NCBI GenBank assembly: GCA_017432345.1 | Contig: JAFRJI010000033.1 | Span: forward strand, 1 to 44,626 | DNA length: 44,626 nucleotides | Origin: Bacillota bacterium | GTDB taxonomy: Bacteria > Bacillota > Clostridia > Peptostreptococcales > Anaerovoracaceae | Direction: 5' to 3' | Part shown: positions 27,548 through 35,652 of the stretch, piece after piece | How positions within the stretch are numbered: position 1 is the first letter of the stretch | How the letters are laid out: the number at the start of each line of letters is the position of its first letter | Program-made: the position numbers and the translations under genes | Notes under the pieces: generated by a model | What the model was told of the DNA's origin: nothing | Databases searched by the model: none | What the model saw: the letters and a program-made list of their open reading frames with translations, nothing else

Positions 27548-27588
27548 CAAATTCATCCCCTACCTCCACAGACAGCGTGATGAATTTG
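27548..27588. repeat. Left-end hairpin of the TnpB element
   Basis: CAAATTCATC (27548-27557) and GATGAATTTG (27579-27588) are perfect 10-bp inverted arms around a 21-base loop. No T run follows on either strand, so it is not a terminator. Subterminal hairpins of this kind are what TnpA recognises in IS200/IS605 elements. Confidence 0.6.
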
Positions 27589-27713
27589 TCCGCACGCATC
27601 AATCAAATGTATTAATGTAGTGCTGAAGAAAAACATAAAAAGCACACTCTTCAGGCAGAAAGTATGGTAAAATGAATCAGGGGGATAAGAACAAACGTTC
27701 TTATGTTAGAGAA

Positions 27714-28847
27714 ATGTCAAACCGTACCTTTGAATTCAGGATCTACCCGAACCGGGTCCAATGCCAGTTGATCGATAAGACCTTCGGCTGCACCCGTCTG
27801 GTCTATAACCACTGTCTGGACAGAAAGAAACAGCTCTGGCAGGACAGCCGCCAGAGCCTGTCCTATACTGCCTGCGCGAAGGAACTGACGCAGCTCAAAA
27901 AAGAGAATGAATTCCTGAAGGAGGTGGACAGCATCGCGCTGCAGCAGAGTCTGCGCCATCTTGACACCGCCTACAGGAACTTTTTTGCCCGCGGTAACAA
28001 AGGGTTTCCCCGGTTCAAAAGCAAGAAAAACGGAAGGCAGTCCTATTCCACTGTCAACGTCAACAACAACATCCGCCTGGAAGACGGCAGAATCCGCCTG
28101 CCGAAGCTGGGGAAAGTGAAGATCCGGCAGCACCGGCAAATCCCGGAAGGCTGGATACTCAAATCGGCCACGATAAAGAGAGTGCCCAGCGGCAAGTACT
28201 ATGTCAGTATCCTGTTCGAATACGAAAACCAAGCAAGAGAACGGAAGGCAGACAAAGTGCTTGGGCTGGACTTTTCCTTGCCGGAACTATTCGTGACATC
28301 CGAAGGAGAACACTGCGGATATCCGAAGTATTACCGTCAGGCAGAGCAGAAGCTGGCAAAGGCGCAGAGGAAACTGTCAAAGATGCAGAAAGGGTCTTCC
28401 AACTACGGGAAGCAGAGGGTGAAGGTGGCGAGGATCCATGAGAAGGTCGCGAACCAGAGAAAGGACTTCCTGCATAAGCAGTCCCATTGGATAGCCAAAG
28501 CGTATGATGCGGTCTGCATCGAGAAACTGAACATGCAGGAGATGTCAAAGTTGATGAACTTCGGCAAGAGCGTGCATGATGACGGATGGGGGATGTTCAC
28601 ACGGATGCTGGAATACAAGCTTGAGGATCGGGGCGGGAGACTGGTGCGAATCGACAGATGGTATCCGTCCAGCCAGACCTGCTCATGCTGCGGGCATATC
28701 CACCCTGAGATGAAGGATCTTAAGGTGCGGGTCTTGTTCTGTGACTGGTGCCTTGAATATTACGACCGGGATGAGAACGCCGCGATCAACATCCGTGAGG
28801 AAGGTCACAGGCTCCTGAAGAGGCAGAAGCTGCAGAAGAGCGCATAG
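27714..28847 (+). CDS. tnpB: RNA-guided nuclease TnpB (IS605 OrfB family)
   Basis: From the ATG at 27714 the protein is 377 residues (MSNRTFEFRIYPNR, the normal TnpB start); the frame is open from an ATG at 27672, which would add 14 residues, and neither start has a convincing ribosome binding site. All RuvC residues are present: Asp186 in GLDFS, Glu270 in CIEKLN and Asp353 in YDRDENAAINI. A zinc ribbon is formed by TCSCCGH and FCDWC. TnpB uses an RNA from its own 3' end to cut DNA next to a short motif, which helps the element persist. Length and motifs indicate a functional nuclease. No tnpA is present. Confidence 0.93.
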   Translation: MSNRTFEFRIYPNRVQCQLIDKTFGCTRLVYNHCLDRKKQLWQDSRQSLSYTACAKELTQLKKENEFLKEVDSIALQQSLRHLDTAYRNFFARGNKGFPRFKSKKNGRQSYSTVNVNNNIRLEDGRIRLPKLGKVKIRQHRQIPEGWILKSATIKRVPSGKYYVSILFEYENQARERKADKVLGLDFSLPELFVTSEGEHCGYPKYYRQAEQKLAKAQRKLSKMQKGSSNYGKQRVKVARIHEKVANQRKDFLHKQSHWIAKAYDAVCIEKLNMQEMSKLMNFGKSVHDDGWGMFTRMLEYKLEDRGGRLVRIDRWYPSSQTCSCCGHIHPEMKDLKVRVLFCDWCLEYYDRDENAAINIREEGHRLLKRQKLQKSA

Positions 28848-29022
28848 CGCACAGAAGCGAGAAAGATATAGTAAAAGAACCGTGGGACGCACGGGGATAG
28901 CTCGAACTGTTACAGCAGGTACGTACCATGCCGTATCTTAAGACTGATCAAACGAGAAGCCCCCACTTCAAGGTATCAGCCTATGTGGTGGGAGCACGTC
29001 ACGGTATTTCGGTGAATTTTCC
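28780..29022 (+). ncRNA. Predicted omega-RNA (TnpB guide RNA)
   Basis: The region overlapping the tnpB 3' end and running into the flank has the expected layout. There is a hairpin CCGTG-GGACG-CACGG (28880-28894), the GGGGATAGCTCGAACTGTTACAG tract in two parts around 28893-28915, a long hairpin (28911-28922 with 28923-28935) and the right-end hairpin (28960-28992). The guide would be the bases right after the element, from about 29003 (GGTATTTCGG onward), which are the antisense of the addA 3' end. The 5' end is approximate because it normally arises by processing within tnpB mRNA. Confidence 0.55.
28960..28992 (+). repeat. Right-end hairpin of the TnpB element
   Basis: CCCCCAC (28960-28966) and GTGGTGGG (28985-28992) pair with one bulged base; a short AGG/CCT pair closes the inner loop. 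GAGCACGTCAC follows and probably ends the element near 29002. Confidence 0.6.
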
Positions 29023-32000
29023 CAGATCAAACAGGAACAGATAAGATGCGGCCACTTTACGGCCAAGCGCGCCTTCCAGCGCCTCTTTATAGATCTGGAT
29101 CTGGCCGCGGTACGTGTCGACGATATCCTCCACGCTCCGCCCCCATCCCAGGTGACTGTTCTTATAATCGATCAGCACCGGACCGTCGTCTCCTTCGAAC
29201 CAGCAATCGATGATTCCCTGGACAACTGCCCTCTCTCCGCCGATCTCTTTCTCCATGATGAACTCTTTTTCCCGTTCGAGTTTTCCTCGTGCAAAAGCCT
29301 CCGCCGCCTGCCGGCCGATCTCCTGCTCGAAGAATTTTGCAATGCGGTCGGAACGAACAGCCTGACGCTCTTCCTCCGTGATCGCTTCCTGCCGCAGCAG
29401 TTCGTCTGCAAAGGCGTCGATGTAGGCTTCGCCTTCGTCACGTGCGCGGACGAAATCGATGTGTTCCATGATCATGTGCATGATGGTCCCAGCTTCGGCT
29501 GCTGTCAGGCGGTGGGCCTGCTCCGGTTCGAATTCCGCCACCGAAATGCTTCCGGTTGCTTCGCCGGCCGGCTGACCGGCTTTGTTCAGTTCCGTCACGG
29601 AGTACTTCAGCTTAACTGGTACATCGGCGCTTGTCTCATAGACGAACCGTAGGCGCCGGTCGATCTCGTCGGTCACGGCACGGCCGACGGACCCGCCTTC
29701 CCGCTCCGCCAGTTCCAGCAGAGCCTTTGCCTTTTGCCGGTGGATATCCTCCGTTTCCTCCGGTTCCTCACGCTGGTCGTAGAGATGCACTTCCACTTCC
29801 GGCCGGTCTTTCAGGCTAGCGTACATCATGTCCAGGTAGGAACGCATGCCGACCACGTCGTTCAGCTCGTCCGGATTCTTCACGCTGCCCACGATCTCCA
29901 GCCGGTCCATCGCACGGGTCAGCGCCACGTACAGAATCCGGACGGACTCCTCCAGATTCTCTGCCGCCTGCTTCGCGGCGATGGCATTCTGGAGCAGGGT
30001 CTTCTTTTTCCAGTGTTCTTCTTTGTTGACCAGCGGAAGCCCGATGCCGAACGCCTTGTGCATCGGCGCCGCATTTCTGTTGCCGCCGCTGACCTGCTTG
30101 CCCGCGCCGGTGAAAATGACCACCGGGAACTCCAGACCTTTGCTTTTGTGGACCGTCATGACGCGGACGACGTTCTCGCTCTCGCTGATGGTCTTGGCTT
30201 CCGCTTCGGAGGTTTTGCTGTCGGCCATCGCCTGGATGTACCGCAGGAACCCGTTCAGTCCGCTGTGGTTGCTCTTTTCAAAAACAGCGGCTTTTTCCAC
30301 GATCAGCTGCAGGTTGGAAATGCGCTGCTTCCCGACCGGCAGCCCGCTGCAGTAATCGAAATACCCCGTATCGTAAAGGAGCATCCGGACCAGTTCCTCC
30401 AGCGGAACGGTCCTGCCCGTTTCTTTCCAGACGCTGATGCGCCGGTCCATCTCGGCGAGTTTCCCGCGCAGTTCCCGGTCCGGCCCGTTTTCGAGATAGG
30501 CCCGGAACGCACTGCAAAAGCTTCCGTCTTGATAGTGGATCCGGATCAGTGCCATGTCACGCACGCTGAAATCAAAGATCGCCGAACGCATGACGGAGAT
30601 CAGCGGCACGTCCTGCCGCATATTGTCGATGACTTTCAGCAGGTTGATGAACACCTGGATCTCGACGGTCTCGAAATAGCCTTCGCCGGTGTCGCCGTAG
30701 GAAGGGATGCCTTCGTTGTTCAGATAATGTTCCAGCTCGGCCACCGTGCTGCCGGCCCGTGCCAGCACCGCGATGTCCCGGTATTCGACCGGCCGGTACT
30801 GGTTCTTCTTCGTATCGAAGATCTCCCGGCCGAGGGCGTCGCGGATGATGTCCGCCACGACTTCCGCCTCCAGCTCGCCCCGTTCGATATCATCCGTTTC
30901 GAGGCTTTTGCGGTCGATGATGTGCAGACCGGTCTTGTAGCCCGGCTGATCTTCCGGCGCCATGCAGTGGAGCTGGGCATGCTCGTCGTACTCCGGCAGC
31001 ACCGGGCGGAATACCGCGTTGACAGTCTCCGTCACGTTGGACTTGCTCCGGAAGTTGCTGTTCAAGTCGATGACCATGCTTTCCGGAACCGCGTCGCTGC
31101 GGTAGCGCTTCGCCTTGTCCGTAAAGATCTCCGGTTCCGCCAGCCGGAATTTATAGATGCTCTGCTTGACATCGCCGACCATGAAGAGATTGTTGGTCCG
31201 CGCGATCCGGCCGACGATGGCTTCCTGCAGCAGGTTGCTGTCCTGGTACTCGTCCACGAAGATGTACGTGAACCGCTCCTGCTGCTCGCGGGCGGCCCTT
31301 TCATCTCCGAGCACACCGATGGCATAATGCATGACGTCATCCATGTCGATAACGTTCTCTTCGGTTTTGGCTTGCTTATATACTTGTTCGAATTCCGCGA
31401 TCAGATCGACCAGGAACGCGGTGTCCGGATAGACGGCGTTGATCTCCGCGTTGTAATCGTCGATGCTCCGCAGGTAATACCGTTCTTTCAGTTTGTCGAG
31501 AATGTCTTTGCCTTGCTTCCGCAGCCCGCTCACCTGTTCCTTGACGGCTTCGTACGCTTCCTTCTCCTGCTTCTTCGCCCGCATTTGGTTGAACGACTGC
31601 CTGAAGAACTGCTGAACTTGCTCGAAATCCCCGGCGCTCTCGATGGCTGCCTTGACTCTGGCCGCGTCCTCCGCCGCCTTGCTGTACATGTCCTGACAGT
31701 ACGGGCTGTCGAGTACCTGCGCCGCCTTTTCATAATATGCAAAGGCCCGGCGAAGCTCCTGCTCCGTCTCCTCCGCGATATACTGCAACAACCCCATCGC
31801 GCCGGCCGGATTATCGTCCTTCATGCATCTAGTCTTTTCTTTGGCCCAATCCATGTAGAACGGAATGCTTCGCAGGCTGTCGTACAAATGGATGAGACTT
31901 TCCTTCAGGCGGTTGTCGTTCCGGTCGCTGCTGTGGCGCTTGAGAAATCCGTAGAAGTCGTCGCTCCCCTCTTCGTAGCGGCGCTCAAAGACCTGGTCCA

Positions 32001-32418
32001 TGGCGTCTTTTTTGAGAATGGCCTGCCGGACATCATCGATGATGCCGAACCCCGGCTCCAGATCGGTCAGATAGAAATACTGCCGGATGAGATCGATGGC
32101 AAAGGAATGGAATGTCCCGATCGCTGATCCCGGCAGCAGCTGCAGCTGGCGCAGCAAAAAAGCGCGGTCCGCCGGCTCGGTGCTGCTCTCCAGTTCTTTC
32201 CGGATGGCCGCCTCCAGCCTTTGCCGCATCTCGCCCGCCGCGGCCTTTGTAAAGGTCGTGATCAGGAACCGGTCCACATCCGTCTGTCCCTCGAGGATCA
32301 GTTTTTTGATGCGCTCCACCAGGACGGTGGTCTTGCCGGATCCCGCTGCCGCGGACACGAGAATGTTCTTATCGCGCGTATCGATGGTTTTCTGTTGATC
32401 TTCTGTCCAACTTGGCAT
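28999..32418 (-). CDS. addA: ATP-dependent helicase/nuclease AddA
   Basis: Helicase-nuclease subunit of AddAB, which processes double-strand breaks for recombination (the Firmicute counterpart of RecBCD). The 1139-residue protein has the UvrD-type Walker A AAAGSGKT (23-30), the DEYQDSN motif II, further SF1 motifs (VMTVHKSKGLEFPVV, YVALTRA) and a C-terminal nuclease domain with VLIDYKNS (Asp1084, Lys1086). The ribosome binding site is AAAGGAG. The partner addB, usually just upstream, is absent; the upstream 0.95 kb is non-coding. Its stop codon lies inside the predicted right end of the TnpB element. Confidence 0.96.
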   Translation of the reverse strand: MPSWTEDQQKTIDTRDKNILVSAAAGSGKTTVLVERIKKLILEGQTDVDRFLITTFTKAAAGEMRQRLEAAIRKELESSTEPADRAFLLRQLQLLPGSAIGTFHSFAIDLIRQYFYLTDLEPGFGIIDDVRQAILKKDAMDQVFERRYEEGSDDFYGFLKRHSSDRNDNRLKESLIHLYDSLRSIPFYMDWAKEKTRCMKDDNPAGAMGLLQYIAEETEQELRRAFAYYEKAAQVLDSPYCQDMYSKAAEDAARVKAAIESAGDFEQVQQFFRQSFNQMRAKKQEKEAYEAVKEQVSGLRKQGKDILDKLKERYYLRSIDDYNAEINAVYPDTAFLVDLIAEFEQVYKQAKTEENVIDMDDVMHYAIGVLGDERAAREQQERFTYIFVDEYQDSNLLQEAIVGRIARTNNLFMVGDVKQSIYKFRLAEPEIFTDKAKRYRSDAVPESMVIDLNSNFRSKSNVTETVNAVFRPVLPEYDEHAQLHCMAPEDQPGYKTGLHIIDRKSLETDDIERGELEAEVVADIIRDALGREIFDTKKNQYRPVEYRDIAVLARAGSTVAELEHYLNNEGIPSYGDTGEGYFETVEIQVFINLLKVIDNMRQDVPLISVMRSAIFDFSVRDMALIRIHYQDGSFCSAFRAYLENGPDRELRGKLAEMDRRISVWKETGRTVPLEELVRMLLYDTGYFDYCSGLPVGKQRISNLQLIVEKAAVFEKSNHSGLNGFLRYIQAMADSKTSEAEAKTISESENVVRVMTVHKSKGLEFPVVIFTGAGKQVSGGNRNAAPMHKAFGIGLPLVNKEEHWKKKTLLQNAIAAKQAAENLEESVRILYVALTRAMDRLEIVGSVKNPDELNDVVGMRSYLDMMYASLKDRPEVEVHLYDQREEPEETEDIHRQKAKALLELAEREGGSVGRAVTDEIDRRLRFVYETSADVPVKLKYSVTELNKAGQPAGEATGSISVAEFEPEQAHRLTAAEAGTIMHMIMEHIDFVRARDEGEAYIDAFADELLRQEAITEEERQAVRSDRIAKFFEQEIGRQAAEAFARGKLEREKEFIMEKEIGGERAVVQGIIDCWFEGDDGPVLIDYKNSHLGWGRSVEDIVDTYRGQIQIYKEALEGALGRKVAASYLFLFDLGKFTEIP

Positions 32419-32445
32419 ACTGCATTCTCCTTTAGTACTGTTTTT

Positions 32446-32454
32446 ATTATACCA
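32446..32454 (-). promoter_or_regulatory. Extended -10 promoter of addA
   Basis: On the minus strand TGGTATAAT is an extended -10 (TGn plus perfect TATAAT), about 28 bases upstream of the addA start. The -35 is weak (ACTTTT at 17 bases). Confidence 0.6.
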
Positions 32455-32479
32455 TATGTTGCGTGAAAAAAAGTACTGG

Positions 32480-32661
32480 GACGCGGACTATATTCCCTAT
32501 CAACCACCTTTCAACATGCAATCATTTAGGTGGGCAAATTGGCAAACTGGTGCTTGAACAATTCTTTTCTCTGGATTCTGTTTGTCAAGCAGTTTTAGAA
32601 TTTCCATTGACAAGTTCATGCTTCATGCTTAATTAGTCCAAGCCAACTGTAACTATAGGTC
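32480..32661. other. AT-rich intergenic DNA with scattered TTGACAAG motifs
   Basis: No coding potential seen. CCACCT and AGGTGG (near 32502-32534) form an imperfect hairpin resembling an IS200/IS605 end. TTGTCAAG and TTGACAAG occur near 32580 and 32610, the same core that appears in the tandem repeat that follows. The base composition is clearly more AT-rich than the flanking genes. Confidence 0.4.
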
Positions 32662-32791
32662 AAAATGACGATCCATTTTTATGCTATACTTGACAATCCC
32701 TCATCACCTCTCGAATTTGTTCAAGTAAAATGGTGATTCACTTAATGCTATACTTGACAAGTCCTCATCATTTCTCGAATTTGTTCAAGTA
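32662..32791. repeat. Two-copy tandem repeat of about 65 bp
   Basis: Copy 1 starts at 32662 (AAAATGACGATCCA) and copy 2 at 32727 (AAAATGGTGATTCA). The 47-base cores at 32681-32727 and 32745-32791 (beginning ATGCTATACTTGACAA, ending CGAATTTGTTCAAGTA) differ at only four positions. Each core is itself an imperfect inverted repeat, ACTTGACAA facing TTTGTTCAAGT. No gene overlaps. It may be a pair of protein-binding sites or debris of a mobile element. Confidence 0.75.
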
Positions 32792-32830
32792 TTACCATGT
32801 CAATCGCTCTTTTACCCACATGAACAATGA

Positions 32831-32859
32831 AAATGCCGCTGATCAAATCAGCGGCATTT
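32831..32859 (-). terminator. Strong hairpin terminator after the amidohydrolase remnant
   Basis: AAATGCCGCTGAT (32831-32843) and ATCAGCGGCATTT (32847-32859) form a perfect 13-bp stem with a 3-base loop. The minus strand continues with a run of four T, the plus strand with three. It lies about 95 bases downstream of the minus-strand remnant, whose original terminator it probably was. Confidence 0.7.
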
Positions 32860-32954
32860 CCCGATCACTCTCTAAGAGTTTCTCATTTCGTTCTAACCTC
32901 ACGATTCTTGTGAAGGATCGGAGGTGAAGAATTACAATATTCTTAGAGGATGTT

Positions 32955-33212
32955 TTATTCTGCTTCGTAAACAACCTTGCCATCCTTGAATGTCTTGAGT
33001 ACAGTACATTCATCGATCTTGACAGGATTGAGTTCAAATGGATCTCTGTCAACGATGATGAAGTCGGCGACTTTGCCCTCCTTCAGGGATCCGCAAGTGT
33101 CTTCATACATCATTTGATATGCGCCATTGATCGTGTATGCTTCGACCATGTTTATACGATACGATTCCACATACGCAAACACTGATTGCACCGCCAAAGA
33201 TATTGAATGCAA
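32955..33212 (-). pseudogene. 3' remnant of an amidohydrolase gene
   Basis: About 65 residues up to the stop at 32955 (INMVEAYTINGAYQMMYEDT, then SLKEGKVADFIIVDRDPFEL and a final DGKVVYEAE) match the C-terminal end of YtcJ-like amidohydrolase-3 proteins. The rest of that roughly 530-residue family is missing: the frame can be followed upstream only to about 33212, where no normal start or ribosome binding site is seen, and its first 20 residues do not fit the family. It is therefore a deletion remnant, in AT-rich DNA between addA and gpmI. Confidence 0.75.
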
Positions 33213-33328
33213 TCAATCCGTTTTCCAGTATCAGCATAGTATGATTCTTACCTTTTCATCCTTCACCCATGCATCCAATTAAAGTTTAGTATCCTTTGAT
33301 TCTTCTGTCAATCTTCAGCCCATGTTAT

Positions 33329-33337
33329 GGTATAATA
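33329..33337 (+). promoter_or_regulatory. Extended -10 promoter of gpmI-thiN
   Basis: TGGTATAAT (TGn at 33329-33331, TATAAT at 33332-33337) lies about 35 bases before the gpmI start. The -35 is poor (TCAATC at 17 bases), as expected for an extended -10 promoter. Confidence 0.7.
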
Positions 33338-33372
33338 ATTGGCAAAGACAAAGAGAAAACAGGAGGACGAAC

Positions 33373-34902
33373 ATGAACGATTTTAAAAGGCCTACTATGT
33401 TAATGATATTGGACGGTTTCGGGCTGAACCCGAAGACGGAAGGCAACGCCATCGCTGCCGCCAACAAACCGCATCTCGATGAGATATTCGCGAAATATCC
33501 GCACACGACCCTCAAGGCCTGTGGCCTGAACGTCGGCCTGCCGGACGGGCAGATGGGCAACTCCGAAGTCGGCCATCTGAACATCGGCGCCGGCCGCATC
33601 GTATATCAGGATCTCACCATGATCACCAAAGCCATCGAAGACGGGACGTTCTTCGACAACCCTGCCTTTGCAAAGGCCATTGACCACGTCAACAAGAACG
33701 GTTCCACGCTGCACCTGCTGGGACTCCTCTCGGATGGCGGCGTGCACAGCCACATCACGCACCTTCTGGCGCTGATCGATCTGGCGAAGCAGCGCGGCAT
33801 CGAAAAGCTCTGCGTCCACTGTTTCCTAGACGGACGTGACGTACCACCAAGATGCGCGACCATCTATATGGATCAGCTGACCGAGCACATGGAAAAGACC
33901 GGTCTCGGCCGTGTCGGAATCGTCAGCGGCCGCTACTACGCCATGGACCGTGACAAACGCTGGGAGCGTCTGGAGAAAGCCTATGACGCCATGACCATTG
34001 GAGAAGGATTCCATGCCCCGACCGGGCAGGAAGCGATTTCCATGGCCTATGAGCGGGATGAGAACGATGAGTTCGTCCTGCCGACCGTCGTAGACGGCGC
34101 TTATCCGGTCGAGGACGGCGACAGCATGATCATGTTCAACTTCCGTCCAGACCGCGCCCGTGAAATCACGAGAGCGTTCATCGACCCGGATTTCGACAGC
34201 TTCGCGTTCCAACGCAAAAAGAAAGTCAGTGACATCTGCTACATCTGCATGACGCAGTACGATGCCGAAATGCCGAACGTCACCCTGGCCTATCCGCCGG
34301 AAACGCCGGCCAATACGCTGGGCGTATATCTGAGCAACCTCGGACTGAAGCAGCTCCGTATCGCGGAGACCGAAAAGTACGCTCACGTCACGTTCTTCTT
34401 CAACGGCGGCGTCGAAGAGCCGGAAGTCGGCGAAGACCGGATTCTGGTCCCTTCCCCTTCCGTGCCAACCTACGACCTGCAGCCGGAAATGAGCGCGCCG
34501 GAAGTAACAGAGAAAGTGCTGGAAGCCATCGCCACTGACAAATACGACGTGATCATCCTGAACTTCGCCAACGCGGACATGGTCGGCCACACCGGCATCA
34601 TGCCGGCTGCCATCAAAGCGATCGAAACGCTGGATGCGTGCGTACCGCAGATCGTCGACGCTGTACTGGCCAAGGGCGGACAGATCCTCCTGACGGCTGA
34701 CCACGGCAATGCCGACGAAATGATCGATGAAAACGGCAACGTCATGACCGCGCACTCGCTGAATGACGTGCCGCTCATCAATATCTCCGCGGATCCATTG
34801 CCTCTGAAAGACGGCGGCAAGCTCTGCGACCTGGCCCCGACGCTGCTGAAGCTCATGGGCCTGGAGATCCCGGCCGAAATGACCGGACAGCCACTGGTAT
34901 AA
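33373..34902 (+). CDS. gpmI: 2,3-bisphosphoglycerate-independent phosphoglycerate mutase
   Basis: Interconverts 3- and 2-phosphoglycerate in glycolysis using two Mn ions. From the ATG at 33373 it is 509 residues, the usual length. Asp14 (MLMILDGFGLN) and the phosphorylated Ser64 (MGNSEVGHLNIGAGR) are present, as are the C-terminal metal ligands in LTADHGNADEM and TAHSLNDVP. An AGGAGG ribosome binding site lies at 33361-33366, deciding this start over the in-frame one at 33322. It is apart from the usual gap-pgk-tpi cluster and is followed 15 bases later by the thiamine pyrophosphokinase gene. Confidence 0.97.
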   Translation: MNDFKRPTMLMILDGFGLNPKTEGNAIAAANKPHLDEIFAKYPHTTLKACGLNVGLPDGQMGNSEVGHLNIGAGRIVYQDLTMITKAIEDGTFFDNPAFAKAIDHVNKNGSTLHLLGLLSDGGVHSHITHLLALIDLAKQRGIEKLCVHCFLDGRDVPPRCATIYMDQLTEHMEKTGLGRVGIVSGRYYAMDRDKRWERLEKAYDAMTIGEGFHAPTGQEAISMAYERDENDEFVLPTVVDGAYPVEDGDSMIMFNFRPDRAREITRAFIDPDFDSFAFQRKKKVSDICYICMTQYDAEMPNVTLAYPPETPANTLGVYLSNLGLKQLRIAETEKYAHVTFFFNGGVEEPEVGEDRILVPSPSVPTYDLQPEMSAPEVTEKVLEAIATDKYDVIILNFANADMVGHTGIMPAAIKAIETLDACVPQIVDAVLAKGGQILLTADHGNADEMIDENGNVMTAHSLNDVPLINISADPLPLKDGGKLCDLAPTLLKLMGLEIPAEMTGQPLV

Positions 34903-34917
34903 GAACTGGGACAAATT

Positions 34918-35628
34918 ATGAAGCATCAAAAAAGCGGGCGCTGCGTCATTGTGGGCGGCGCCCCTATTACAGATTACGAAAATGTGCGCCGTTATCTCCG
35001 GGATGACGACTACTATATCTTTTGCGACTGCGGTCTGAAGCATTTGCAAAAGCTCCGTACGCCTTCCGGCGAAGAGGTTCTGCCTGCCGGCATCGTTCCG
35101 GATCTGATCGTCGGGGATTTTGATTCGTACGAACGCCCGCAACTGGAGCAGGATGCGCAGTTGGCGGATGTAGAGACGATCGTTTTACCGACGGTAAAAG
35201 ACGAGACCGATACGGCTTTTGCTTCCTCCGAGGGAATCCGCCGCGGCTTCCGGGACTTCCTGATCATCGGCGCTGTGGGAGGACGCATGGATCACACTCT
35301 CGTCAACCTTTCGCTGCTGTACAAGCTGCACAAGGCCGGCTGCACGGCGACGCTGGTGGATGACCTTTCGGAAATGACCATCGCAAAAAAAGAGCCATCG
35401 TACATCGATGACTCCTTCAAATACTTTTCGTTATTCAATATGTTCGGCCCGACCAGCGATATCGCCATCACCGGCGCCAAGTACAACGTCACCGGCGCGG
35501 AGATCCTGCCGGATGAGCAATATGCCACCAGCAATGAAGTACTGCCCGGCCAGACGGCCTGCGTCACGGTCGGTGAAGGCACCCTGCTGCTGATCAAGAT
35601 CCGGCGCGAACTATCGGATTTATTATGA
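34918..35628 (+). CDS. thiN: Thiamine pyrophosphokinase
   Basis: Transfers pyrophosphate from ATP to thiamine, giving thiamine diphosphate. The 236-residue protein shows the family motifs FCDCGLKHL (about 37-45), PDLIVGDFDSY (about 61-71), DETDTAFAS and GAVGGRMDHTLVNLSLL (about 117-133), followed by the C-terminal thiamine-binding beta domain. Co-directional with gpmI and 15 bases downstream, so likely cotranscribed. The start has a weak ribosome binding site (GGGAC), suggesting coupling to gpmI. Confidence 0.93.
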   Translation: MKHQKSGRCVIVGGAPITDYENVRRYLRDDDYYIFCDCGLKHLQKLRTPSGEEVLPAGIVPDLIVGDFDSYERPQLEQDAQLADVETIVLPTVKDETDTAFASSEGIRRGFRDFLIIGAVGGRMDHTLVNLSLLYKLHKAGCTATLVDDLSEMTIAKKEPSYIDDSFKYFSLFNMFGPTSDIAITGAKYNVTGAEILPDEQYATSNEVLPGQTACVTVGEGTLLLIKIRRELSDLL

Positions 35629-35652
35629 CACCGGGGATCCTACTGATTCCTA

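Larger units (their letters stand above)
27538..29002 (+). mobile_element. TnpB-only IS200/IS605-type element
   Basis: The element holds one gene (tnpB), a left-end hairpin (27548-27588), a structured 3' RNA region and a right-end hairpin (28960-28992) ending near GTCAC. There is no tnpA, so it would need a transposase in trans. Boundaries are inferred: the left flank ends TTTAT at 27533-27537. If bases 27538-29002 are removed, addA ends CCA TAA, the same protein terminus it has now (CCG TGA). It sits between the addA 3' end and the hrcA promoter. No target duplication is expected for this family. Confidence 0.7.

Noticed and set aside
29734-32127. Long plus-strand open frame of about 797 codons opposite addA
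   Set aside because: It lies wholly antisense to addA, has no recognisable domains, and its sequence is explained by GC-rich codon use of addA.
32640-32800. Short CRISPR array
   Set aside because: Only two long, directly adjoining copies with internal symmetry and no distinct unique spacers, and no cas genes.
33826-35142. Minus-strand open frame of about 438 codons opposite gpmI and thiN
   Set aside because: It is antisense to gpmI with a His/Val/Asp-rich composition typical of shadow frames.
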